DNA from: Candidatus Woesearchaeota archaeon
GTDB taxonomy: Archaea; Nanobdellota; Nanobdellia; Woesearchaeales; JACPBV01
Assembly: GCA_016180165.1 (NCBI GenBank)
Contig: JACPBU010000129.1
Span: 1-12,304 of the forward strand
Length of the DNA stretch: 12,304 nucleotides
Direction: 5' to 3'
Positions within the stretch are counted from its first letter, which is position 1. Each line of letters opens with the position of its first letter. The notes beneath the pieces are model-generated. The model was not told the origin of the DNA. It searched no databases and saw nothing but the letters and a program-made list of their open reading frames with translations. Shown piece after piece: positions 1 to 5,774 of this stretch. The position numbers and the translations under genes are program-made.

Positions 1-39
1 GGGCAGGATGGGGTTGTGAATGCGGTTCTTGTGGGTTAA
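1..39 (+). CDS. 3' end of an unidentified gene (partial)
   Basis: Reading from base 1, twelve sense codons (GQDGVVNAVLVG) are followed by TAA at 37-39, and a T-rich tract (43-56, then 62-69) follows, as is usual after archaeal genes. The fragment is too short to assign. Its last residues resemble the end of the methyltransferase at 1739-2428 (GVRNIVLVK), so it could be the end of a related protein, but this is a weak similarity. It may also be a chance open frame. Confidence 0.25.
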   Translation, partial: GQDGVVNAVLVG

Positions 40-80
40 GTGTTCTTTTCCTTCTAGGCATGTTTTTTTCATAACATACC

Positions 81-92
81 CACTTCAAAGTG
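81..92. promoter_or_regulatory. CACTT-ca-AAGTG inverted repeat, possible operator
   Basis: Five-base arms separated by two bases lie about 15 bases upstream of the TATA-like box of the gene at 136. Dyads in this position often bind regulators, but arms this short can arise by chance. A loosely similar stretch is found at 10201-10216 before the RHS gene. Confidence 0.2.
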
Positions 93-106
93 ATGCCCCT
101 ATAGGT

Positions 107-114
107 TTTTAAAT
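107..114 (+). promoter_or_regulatory. TATA-like box of the gene at 136
   Basis: TTTTAAAT is centred about 25 bases upstream of the ATG at 136, so transcription would begin at or near the start codon (leaderless). No Shine-Dalgarno sequence lies between the box and the start. Confidence 0.5.
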
Positions 115-135
115 GCAGGTTTACTCCCGTTGTTG

Positions 136-801
136 ATGGTCGGGATATATGTTCCAAAACGGCAATTCATTGAAGACTTAACAGAACCCCAAATCGAAGA
201 AATTGAGAAAAGGATGAGGCCAGGAAGTTTTTTATCATCTGGATTTATTGGGCCATCCCAAACGTTAAGAGAGGTTATTAAGGCTGACGCTCAAGTCCTT
301 GATCAATATGGAATAACCTACGAGCAAATTGCTGATAGGCTAAGCTTCTTCATGAAATTGGCTTTCCTGGAAGAAAGCAATGGTGCTAGCAGATTATACT
401 GTGAAGGTGTGCCTGTTGATGGGCATTTTAAGGTTTTTCTTCATCGCAGTTTGGGTTCAATATCCTGCCCATTTTTCTATTCTCTCGTGCGTGATGAAAA
501 AGGTTTTGGAAGAGAATATACCTGCTGGGCCGGGAGTTGTAGCTTTACGGTCAAAAATGAGCAGGACCAAACAGAGATCAGTTTTCCCTCATTAATACCC
601 CATCTGGTGAGAGACCATCACTTTTTTGAAGGTGATGTCCCAGGGAGATTAAACCCTGAAGATGCGATTAAGGTTTTGGAGATTAAACCTGGCGTTGATT
701 ATTCTCCCCCAAAACCTAAAGAGAAACCAACTTCCGAGCCAGGTAATAAAGGTAATTGGATCAGTCTTCTTTTAAGATTTCTGAGAGCTCCTCATCCGTA
801 A
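136..801 (+). CDS. Hypothetical protein with Cys/His cluster
   Basis: A 221-residue protein I cannot name. The ATG at 136 is chosen over two preceding TTG codons (130, 133) because it sits about 25 bases after a TATA-like box. The N-terminal half looks helical. The central part contains C111, C130, C135, H156 and H161/H162, arranged as C-P, then C-x4-C, then a PHLVRDHHFFEG stretch. Cys and His spaced this way could bind zinc; that is inference. The tail (about 190-221) is rich in Pro, Lys and Ser and looks disordered. There is no signal peptide or clear membrane span. The gene converges on ribB with 26 bases between their stops. A sampled line has about 45% GC, lower than the core genes here. 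I have an impression of similar unnamed proteins in small-genome archaea but cannot confirm it. Confidence 0.75.
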   Translation: MVGIYVPKRQFIEDLTEPQIEEIEKRMRPGSFLSSGFIGPSQTLREVIKADAQVLDQYGITYEQIADRLSFFMKLAFLEESNGASRLYCEGVPVDGHFKVFLHRSLGSISCPFFYSLVRDEKGFGREYTCWAGSCSFTVKNEQDQTEISFPSLIPHLVRDHHFFEGDVPGRLNPEDAIKVLEIKPGVDYSPPKPKEKPTSEPGNKGNWISLLLRFLRAPHP

Positions 802-827
802 ATGAGAGCCTCTGAACTCCGCCACTC

Positions 828-1418
828 TTAAATTAACTGGTTAAGCATGATTATCTGAATCTTGCACTTTTTAGAAAACGCGTTTATCTCTTCACCTTTT
901 GCCATCTCTCCCTTCTCATTCATAATCTCGCAGATAACGGCGGCAGGATAAAGCCCTGCTTTTCTGCATAGTTCGACAGCAGCCTCGGTATGCCCCTGGC
1001 GTTCTTTTAATCCGCCCTTTGCAGCCCTCAAGGGAAATGTGTGGCCAGGCCTGAGGAGGTCTTCTGGTGTTGATTCCGGGCTGATCAATGTTTTTATCGC
1101 CTGAAGCCGGTCATGGACACTTACTCCCGTCGTAGTGCCTTGCTTTGCATCGACGGAAACAGTAAACGGCGTTCGAAAGCGGTCTGTGCTGTCCTGCACC
1201 ATCATAGGAATCTTCAGCCGGTCAAGCCTCTCTCCAGCCATCGCAATGCACATGATGCCTCCTGCTTCCCTCAGCATGAAATTCAGCATTTCTTCCGTTG
1301 CCTTCTCTGCCGCCAAAATCAAGTCAGCTTCGTTCTCACGGTTTTTGTCGTCAAGAATTATCACGAAATTGCCCTGCTGCAGGGATTGTATTGCTTCATG
1401 AATAGCGTTGTCCGGCAT
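828..1418 (-). CDS. ribB: 3,4-dihydroxy-2-butanone 4-phosphate synthase
   Basis: Converts ribulose 5-phosphate to 3,4-dihydroxy-2-butanone 4-phosphate plus formate, supplying the four-carbon unit for the riboflavin xylene ring. The 196-residue protein has the full RibB signature: DDKNRENEAD (23-32, with acidic and Mg-binding residues including E28), a GGIMC segment (53-57), TGVSVHDR (97-104), RPGHTFPLRA (123-132) and RQGHTEAAVEL (140-150, with the second metal ligand H143). It is a single domain with no fused GTP cyclohydrolase II, so ribA-type activity must come from elsewhere. A TATA-like box centred about 25 bases upstream supports this start and a leaderless transcript. ribD lies on the same strand further upstream but is separated by a methyltransferase on the opposite strand, so the two are not one operon. 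Confidence 0.95.
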   Translation of the reverse strand: MPDNAIHEAIQSLQQGNFVIILDDKNRENEADLILAAEKATEEMLNFMLREAGGIMCIAMAGERLDRLKIPMMVQDSTDRFRTPFTVSVDAKQGTTTGVSVHDRLQAIKTLISPESTPEDLLRPGHTFPLRAAKGGLKERQGHTEAAVELCRKAGLYPAAVICEIMNEKGEMAKGEEINAFSKKCKIQIIMLNQLI

Positions 1419-1438
1419 GTTGTCAAAGAAATAGCGGG

Positions 1439-1448
1439 TTTTTAAAAA
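1439..1448 (-). promoter_or_regulatory. TATA-like box of ribB
   Basis: TTTTTAAAAA is centred about 25 bases upstream of the ribB ATG, giving a predicted transcription start at the start codon. No FMN riboswitch-like leader fits between the box and the gene. Confidence 0.5.
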
Positions 1449-1481
1449 GGTGTGGGTTTTCTGTGTGGATTAAATGCATTA

Positions 1482-1663
1482 GAAAATCCCAACAACAAAG
1501 GGCTCGACTGTCAAAATTTCTCTGAGAAATTTTGCTCTGCTCGGGCACCCCGTAAGGGATAAAGAAGCTTCCGGTGCCTTCGGCACGGAGGGATAATCCA
1601 GCGTTCCGGTCTGCGGACGGAGGGCGGCCCCTCCCTCGCCTCGCCGATGTTGTTGGGATTTTC
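1482..1663. repeat. Hairpin-rich element with 15-bp terminal inverted repeats (MITE-like or structured RNA)
   Basis: This fills most of the 320-base gap between ribB and the methyltransferase. The ends are perfect inverted copies: GAAAATCCCAACAAC (1482-1496) and its reverse complement (1649-1663). Inside are an 11-bp-arm palindrome around base 1523 (1512-1522 with 1524-1534), CCC-GTAA-GGG (1549-1558), GTGCC-TTC-GGCAC (1574-1586), GTC-TGCG-GAC (1609-1618) and GGAGGG-CGGC-CCCTCC (1619-1634). The interior is GC-rich and has no long reading frame. The unit could be a non-autonomous mobile element (MITE-like) or encode a structured RNA. No clear target-site duplication is visible at its ends. Confidence 0.55.
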
Positions 1664-1708
1664 CAAATGTGGTCTCTTTATCCCTTCGACGGAGTTTAAT
1701 TCATGCGG

Positions 1709-1718
1709 TTTTTTAAAC
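1709..1718 (+). promoter_or_regulatory. TATA-like box of the methyltransferase gene
   Basis: TTTTTTAAAC is centred about 25 bases upstream of the ATG at 1739, consistent with a leaderless transcript. It lies just outside the inverted-repeat element. Confidence 0.5.
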
Positions 1719-1738
1719 TGGAATGAATCAATCCCATT

Positions 1739-2428
1739 ATGAGCAAGATAGAAACAAGAAAGATCAGCCGAGATGATTATTTCCCCCTGTATGATGAGCT
1801 AGTGGATCATAGTTCTGCATATTCCCGCCGATGCAAAGAAACAGCCCAGCAGTTTCAATCGAAACTATCCAAAAACCCATTATGGCTGCAGCTCAGCCCA
1901 AGCTATGTCGAAGGGCCTGTTGGGATTATGCTGGATTATAATGATATGGCTGAACTTGGGTCTTATGCCTTTAGCTATGTGATGCTTATGTCATCCATGC
2001 CTTCTCTGAGTGGAAAAAGAATTGTTCATGCTGGATGCGGCCCAGGGTTGTTTCTATCTTTTCTTAAAGAAACCAAAGGCTGTTCTGCTATGGGTGTCGA
2101 AAAAAGCCGATATATGGCAGAAATTGCCAGAAAGAAGGGGGGCATAGATGTCGTCCATGGGGATGCTCTTTCACTTCCATTACAAAATGAATCAGTAGAT
2201 GCAATCATCGCCAACCACTTTCTTTGCCACGATTATTTTAATGAACCCCAGTTGGCTGCACTGCTCCGGGAGTCATGGGGGGCATTGCGTTCTGGTGGCT
2301 CCCTGGTTGCAGGAATGTCCTCTATCGGAAACCCACCCCTTGAAGAAAGCCCGTTCAGCAAAGTTTATTCTTACCAATTTCCCGTTGAAGTTATCAGCGG
2401 AGTTAGAAATATTGTTCTCGTGAAATAG
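1739..2428 (+). CDS. Class I SAM-dependent methyltransferase
   Basis: A 229-residue protein with a Rossmann-type methyltransferase core. Motif I (VHAGCGPGLF, 96-105) binds S-adenosylmethionine, E121 is the usual acidic residue after strand 2, GDA (141-143) corresponds to motif II, and VDAIIANHFLCH (153-164) matches the motif IV strand. The roughly 90 residues before motif I probably form a substrate-recognition segment. The C-terminus ends soon after the VEVISGVRNIVLVK strand and looks complete if compact. Substrate unknown; small molecules are typical of this Methyltransf_11-like fold. The gene ends in TAG (2426-2428); reading on would add about 41 residues and run antisense into ribD, so TAG is taken as a true stop. 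It stands alone on its strand, with its own promoter. Confidence 0.85.
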   Translation: MSKIETRKISRDDYFPLYDELVDHSSAYSRRCKETAQQFQSKLSKNPLWLQLSPSYVEGPVGIMLDYNDMAELGSYAFSYVMLMSSMPSLSGKRIVHAGCGPGLFLSFLKETKGCSAMGVEKSRYMAEIARKKGGIDVVHGDALSLPLQNESVDAIIANHFLCHDYFNEPQLAALLRESWGALRSGGSLVAGMSSIGNPPLEESPFSKVYSYQFPVEVISGVRNIVLVK

Positions 2429-2436
2429 ACAATCTG

Positions 2437-2450
2437 GCGGTTCTTGTGGG
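2437..2450 (+). repeat. 14-bp direct repeat, second copy (first at 22-35)
   Basis: GCGGTTCTTGTGGG occurs here just after the methyltransferase stop and at 22-35 within the partial gene end. The chance expectation for one such 14-base match in a window this size is not negligible, so it may be coincidental. Confidence 0.3.
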
Positions 2451-2470
2451 AAAATAATAAATTTATCCGG

Positions 2471-3544
2471 TTAAAGATACCCCTCAATCAGGATATCCTT
2501 GCCGATCTTCCTGTAGTCAAGGTCCCTGAGCTGGATGCTTTTGTCAACTTTTGAAATTCCCAAATCACCGACGGCAGCTAGGCCTTTGCCGATCATCCTC
2601 GGTGAGATGAAGAAAAGGATCTTATCAACTATCCCGGCTTTAAGCGCCTGGGCATTCAGCTCTGCGCCGCCTTCGATCATCACCGAAACGATTTCGTGCT
2701 TGCCAAGCTCTTTCATCAGCTCTTTGAGGCTAAGCAATCCTTTTTCCTGGCCGACGGTGATGATCTTGACACCTTTCTGCTGCAATGCCTTGATCTTCTG
2801 CTTATTGGCTTTCCTGGAGGTTGCAATGATAAGCTTTTCCGGCTCGTTTTTCACCGCATTGGAATTTTCTTTGAGCTGCAGGAATGTGTCGACAATGACC
2901 TTTTTTGGGTTCCTCCCTTTCACCAGGCGGACGGTGAGTTCGGGATCGTCCTTGAGAGCAGTATTAATTCCGACCATAACGGCGTCCACCTCTGACCTGA
3001 GCTGATGGACATATTTTCTTGCTTCGGTTCCCGAGATGTATTTGGAGTCCCCTGTCCTTGTGGCAATCCTTCCATCAAGAGACATCGCAGCCTTGACAAT
3101 CACAAAAGGCATCTTCACCTTTATCCATTTGAAGAAATATTCATTAAGCTTATCGCAGTCTTCCTTCAAGATGCCAATCCTTGCCTTGATGCCCCTTGCC
3201 TTTATCTCATTATAGCCGTTGACTAAAGGATTGATATCTTTTGAGCCGATGATGACCTCGTGGATCCCTGACTGGATAATCTGCTCGGTGCAGGGCGGAG
3301 TCCTGCCCCAATGCGAGCAGGGCTCGAGGGTGCTGTAGAGAATCCCATCTTTTGCCTTCTTGCCTGCTTCCCTTAGCGCGAAGACCTCTGCGTGAGGCTC
3401 ACCAGCTTTCTTATGGAAGCCTTTCCCGACGATGCGGCCACGCTTGATGATGATGCAGCCGACCATCGGATTAGGCGAAGTAAATCCTTTCCCCTTCCTG
3501 GCCAGCTCCAATGCCATCTCCATATATTTTTTGTGCGGAATCAT
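2471..3544 (-). CDS. ribD: Bifunctional riboflavin deaminase/reductase RibD
   Basis: Catalyses two consecutive riboflavin steps: deamination of the diaminopyrimidine intermediate, then NADPH-dependent reduction of its ribosyl side chain. The 357-residue protein has both domains. The N-terminal deaminase has TSPNPMVGC (22-30), the zinc site H51-A-E53 and PC(76)SHWGRTPPC(85). The C-terminal reductase begins near 147 and has K151, the SLDGRIA motif (155-161) and EGG (291-293). Length and motif order match bacterial RibD; most archaea instead use separate reductase and deaminase enzymes, so a bacterial origin is likely. It is divergent from purA (193 bases apart) and converges on the methyltransferase gene. 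Its promoter is less clear than the others: candidates are an ATTTACAAAT box about 36 bases upstream and the AT-rich block at 3634-3650. Confidence 0.95.
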   Translation of the reverse strand: MIPHKKYMEMALELARKGKGFTSPNPMVGCIIIKRGRIVGKGFHKKAGEPHAEVFALREAGKKAKDGILYSTLEPCSHWGRTPPCTEQIIQSGIHEVIIGSKDINPLVNGYNEIKARGIKARIGILKEDCDKLNEYFFKWIKVKMPFVIVKAAMSLDGRIATRTGDSKYISGTEARKYVHQLRSEVDAVMVGINTALKDDPELTVRLVKGRNPKKVIVDTFLQLKENSNAVKNEPEKLIIATSRKANKQKIKALQQKGVKIITVGQEKGLLSLKELMKELGKHEIVSVMIEGGAELNAQALKAGIVDKILFFISPRMIGKGLAAVGDLGISKVDKSIQLRDLDYRKIGKDILIEGYL

Positions 3545-3633
3545 GCTGATTTTTTTGATATTCCTCTCCCTTACGATTTACAAATGATACTCATGCCCGT
3601 GTATCTTCCCCCCAATAATACCTCCAATATGGC

Positions 3634-3650
3634 TTTTATATATAAATATA
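3634..3650. promoter_or_regulatory. AT-rich TATA-like block between ribD and purA
   Basis: A 17-base run made only of A and T (TTTTATATATAAATATA) reads as a TATA-like element on both strands. It lies about 90 bases from the ribD start and 90-100 from the purA start. It could be an alternative promoter for ribD with a leader of about 70 bases, or for purA. Confidence 0.3.
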
Positions 3651-3704
3651 TGGGGTTACTCTGGAGTGGGGAAGGCTGGACTTTTTTTATTTGGCAATTC
3701 ACAA

Positions 3705-3714
3705 TATTTAAAAA
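3705..3714 (+). promoter_or_regulatory. TATA-like box of purA
   Basis: TATTTAAAAA is centred about 28 bases upstream of the purA ATG at 3738. It supports that start over an upstream in-frame GTG at 3666, which would place this box inside the coding region. Confidence 0.5.
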
Positions 3715-3737
3715 CAATCGAACTTTCTTTTTTCATT

Positions 3738-4997
3738 ATGGGAAGAACCATTGTCATTGTCGGAGGCCAGTGGGGCGATGAGGGCAAGGGCAAGATTGTT
3801 GATTTTCTGACGGAAAAAGCGGAAATCGTTGCTCGGTATTCCGGCGGGGCCAATGCGGGGCATACAGTCATCGTCGGGGAAAAAAAGTTCACCTTCCATC
3901 TCCTTCCTTCAGGAATTATCCATCCTGGGAAGCTCTGCATACTCGGGAATGGCATGGTCATCAACCCTGAGACCCTGCTTGAGGAGATTGATGTTTTGAA
4001 GCAAAAAGGATATTTTGTCGGCGAGCATAACCTTGCAATAAGCGGAAATGCCCACGTTGTCACCAAAGAGCACATTGCGCTTGACAAAAAAGAAGGCGGG
4101 GCGATAGGCACAACCTTCAGGGGGATCGGGCCGTGCTATACTGACAAAATCGCACGAAGAGGCATCAGGGTGAATGAGTTCATCAAGCAAAAAAATGATT
4201 TTGCAGCTTTGGTCAGGCCTTTTGTCAAGGACACATACCGCTTAGCCAATCAGGCTATTTCGCAGGGGCAGAATGTGCTTATCGAGGGAGCGCAGGGAAC
4301 TTTGCTGGACATAGACCACGGCACCTATCCTTATGTCACCAGCTCAAATCCGACAGCAGGAGGAGCATGCACCGGGCTTGGGATCGGGCCGACGAAGATC
4401 AATGCTGTTTCCGGCGTGTTCAAGGCTTATGTCACCAGAGTGGGCTATGGGCCGTTTCCTTCCGAGCTTGGAAGCGCAAAAGAGACTGAGGATGAGGCAA
4501 AAGAGGAGGCATTATCTCAGGAAGATATTTTGCGCGCAAACAGGGGAAAGGAATATTTTATCGGCAAAGTGCTTCGGAAACAGGGCAGAGAGTATGGCAC
4601 GACGACAGGCAGGGCAAGAAGATGCGGATGGTTTGATGCAATTGCCGGGAAATACGCTGTTAACATCAACGGACTAAGCTCGCTGATAATAACAAAATTA
4701 GATGTTTTGAGCAGGCTTAAAATCTTAAAGATATGCGTAGCCTACGAAATTGATGGGAAGAAAACAACTGCATTTCCCTCTGACATGGAGCAGTTTGCGA
4801 AGGCAAAGCCCGTGTATCAAGAGCTGCCCGGATGGGACAAGGAGCTTACCGGCGTTAAGACATTTGAAGAATTGCCTTCTGCTGCGCAGGCTTATCTCAA
4901 AAGGATAGAAGGCCTGCTTGGGGTTCCGATTGCCATCGTTTCTGTTGGGCCGGAGAGAGGGGAGACGGTCTTCTTAAGGCCAGATGAGTTTTTCTGA
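3738..4997 (+). CDS. purA: Adenylosuccinate synthetase
   Basis: Joins IMP and aspartate using GTP to make adenylosuccinate, the first committed step from IMP to AMP. The 419-residue protein has the family motifs: GGQWGDEGKGKIVD (9-22, with catalytic D14), GGANAGHT (36-43, with H42), the IGTTFRGIGPCYTDK segment (123-137), GAQGTLLDIDHGTYPYVTSS (184-203), TTTGRARR (288-295) and the base-recognition TKLDVL (319-324). The open frame extends to a GTG at 3666, but homology begins at MGRTIVIVGG, so ATG 3738 is chosen. The length is close to bacterial PurA and longer than the roughly 340-residue enzymes of many archaea. Compared from memory with E. coli, it lacks about 35 residues between RGIRV and the GAQG motif and has about 27 extra residues (245-280, acidic then basic). 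The TGA stop lies within the left 14-bp repeat that flanks the next gene. Confidence 0.96.
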   Translation: MGRTIVIVGGQWGDEGKGKIVDFLTEKAEIVARYSGGANAGHTVIVGEKKFTFHLLPSGIIHPGKLCILGNGMVINPETLLEEIDVLKQKGYFVGEHNLAISGNAHVVTKEHIALDKKEGGAIGTTFRGIGPCYTDKIARRGIRVNEFIKQKNDFAALVRPFVKDTYRLANQAISQGQNVLIEGAQGTLLDIDHGTYPYVTSSNPTAGGACTGLGIGPTKINAVSGVFKAYVTRVGYGPFPSELGSAKETEDEAKEEALSQEDILRANRGKEYFIGKVLRKQGREYGTTTGRARRCGWFDAIAGKYAVNINGLSSLIITKLDVLSRLKILKICVAYEIDGKKTTAFPSDMEQFAKAKPVYQELPGWDKELTGVKTFEELPSAAQAYLKRIEGLLGVPIAIVSVGPERGETVFLRPDEFF

Positions 4998-5009
4998 ATC
5001 TCAATAAAT
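4996..5009. repeat. Left arm of 14-bp inverted repeat flanking an orphan gene
   Basis: GAATCTCAATAAAT is the exact reverse complement of 5709-5722. It overlaps the purA stop codon and lies 6 bases beyond the stop of the orphan gene on the other strand. Confidence 0.8.
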
Positions 5010-5015
5010 CTTTTT

Positions 5016-5708
5016 CTAAATCTTAAGAAAATGCCGGGCCTTGTTTGGAAACAAGTCATTAATCCCCCTGTTTAACAGATGGTATGTTGCTTTGTTAAAC
5101 GGTTGGGCATTGGAAAATGCTTCCTTTGTTTCTTTCATAAAAAGACTATTTGTTCCATCATTACCATTACCGGCAAGTGCCACTGCCTTAAGGTATGCTG
5201 CTTTTGCAGTTCCCCAACTAGCGAGTTCTGAACCTGTATATTCCACTCTCCTCTGAGTCCGTGGAGTTCCTTCTTTTTTCTGCAAAACTGCTGTATGGGC
5301 GAAATCAATGAGTGCATCAGCAAACTCTACCCTGGGTCCCATTGTTGGGAGATAATCGCGATGCCCGATATGATTTCGCAATTCTTGAATACCGCCTTCC
5401 TTGGTTAGATGGAGAATAAAGTTTAAGCTGTCATAGATGCCATGGTAAAGAGATAAAAGAAAGTCTTGAGTAAGGCCACTTCCTGGACTGGTTTGTTCTG
5501 CTCTTTGGTAGTCTGTAACTGCACCTCTAACTACCCTACAAATCTCTTGGTGTTTAACGGAAGAAATTCCCTCAATCGCCCTTTCTAATCTTGATATCTG
5601 GGGTGTAGTAATCCTGGGCTGAATACGAATTGCCTGAACCTCTTTGGTTCCAGTTTCAGTCAACATTTGGTCAAATGTTTTTCTTTGGTTCTTTCCATTT
5701 TTTGCCAT
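5016..5708 (-). CDS. Orphan hypothetical protein enclosed by inverted repeats
   Basis: A 230-residue protein I do not recognise. The first 35 residues are basic and polar. Much of the remainder appears alpha-helical, with a hydrophobic stretch near 85-105 (FLLSLYHGIYDSLNFILHL) that reads as a buried or amphipathic helix rather than a membrane span. There is no signal peptide and no catalytic motif I can name. Five sampled lines of this gene average about 41% GC, against 50% or more for sampled purA and map lines. The ATG immediately abuts the right repeat and the stop lies six bases from the left one, so the gene is enclosed by a perfect 14-bp inverted repeat. The stop is TAG, with an in-frame TGA four codons later inside the left repeat. 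These features suggest an acquired cassette; function unknown. Confidence 0.7.
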   Translation of the reverse strand: MAKNGKNQRKTFDQMLTETGTKEVQAIRIQPRITTPQISRLERAIEGISSVKHQEICRVVRGAVTDYQRAEQTSPGSGLTQDFLLSLYHGIYDSLNFILHLTKEGGIQELRNHIGHRDYLPTMGPRVEFADALIDFAHTAVLQKKEGTPRTQRRVEYTGSELASWGTAKAAYLKAVALAGNGNDGTNSLFMKETKEAFSNAQPFNKATYHLLNRGINDLFPNKARHFLKI

Positions 5709-5722
5709 ATTTATTGAGATTC
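5709..5722. repeat. Right arm of 14-bp inverted repeat flanking an orphan gene
   Basis: ATTTATTGAGATTC is the exact reverse complement of 4996-5009 and directly abuts the start codon of the enclosed gene. The match does not extend beyond 14 bases outward. Confidence 0.8.
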
Positions 5723-5728
5723 CTATCT

Positions 5729-5757
5729 GTTTATAAACTTTATTAGTTTTATATAAA
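5729..5757 (-). promoter_or_regulatory. Two palindromic TATA-like boxes upstream of the orphan gene
   Basis: GTTTATAAAC (5729-5738) and TTTATATAAA (5748-5757) are each perfect 10-base palindromes, 19 bases apart centre to centre. The nearer one is centred about 25 bases from the ATG at 5708, matching a leaderless start. The farther one would give a short leader containing the right repeat arm. Confidence 0.45.
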
Positions 5758-5774
5758 CCTCAAGGAAAATAGAT

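Noticed and set aside
1113..1445. 110-codon open frame on the plus strand
   Set aside because: Antisense to ribB, with low-complexity shadow translation.
2426..2428. Evidence for window-wide TAG reassignment
   Set aside because: The methyltransferase ends in TAG at a sensible place, and read-through would run antisense into ribD. The gene at 5016 also ends in TAG near its predicted end. So amber seems to act as a stop at least here.
828..3740. FMN riboswitch before ribB, ribD or purA
   Set aside because: No leader of suitable length or conserved FMN-element sequence was seen; ribB appears leaderless.
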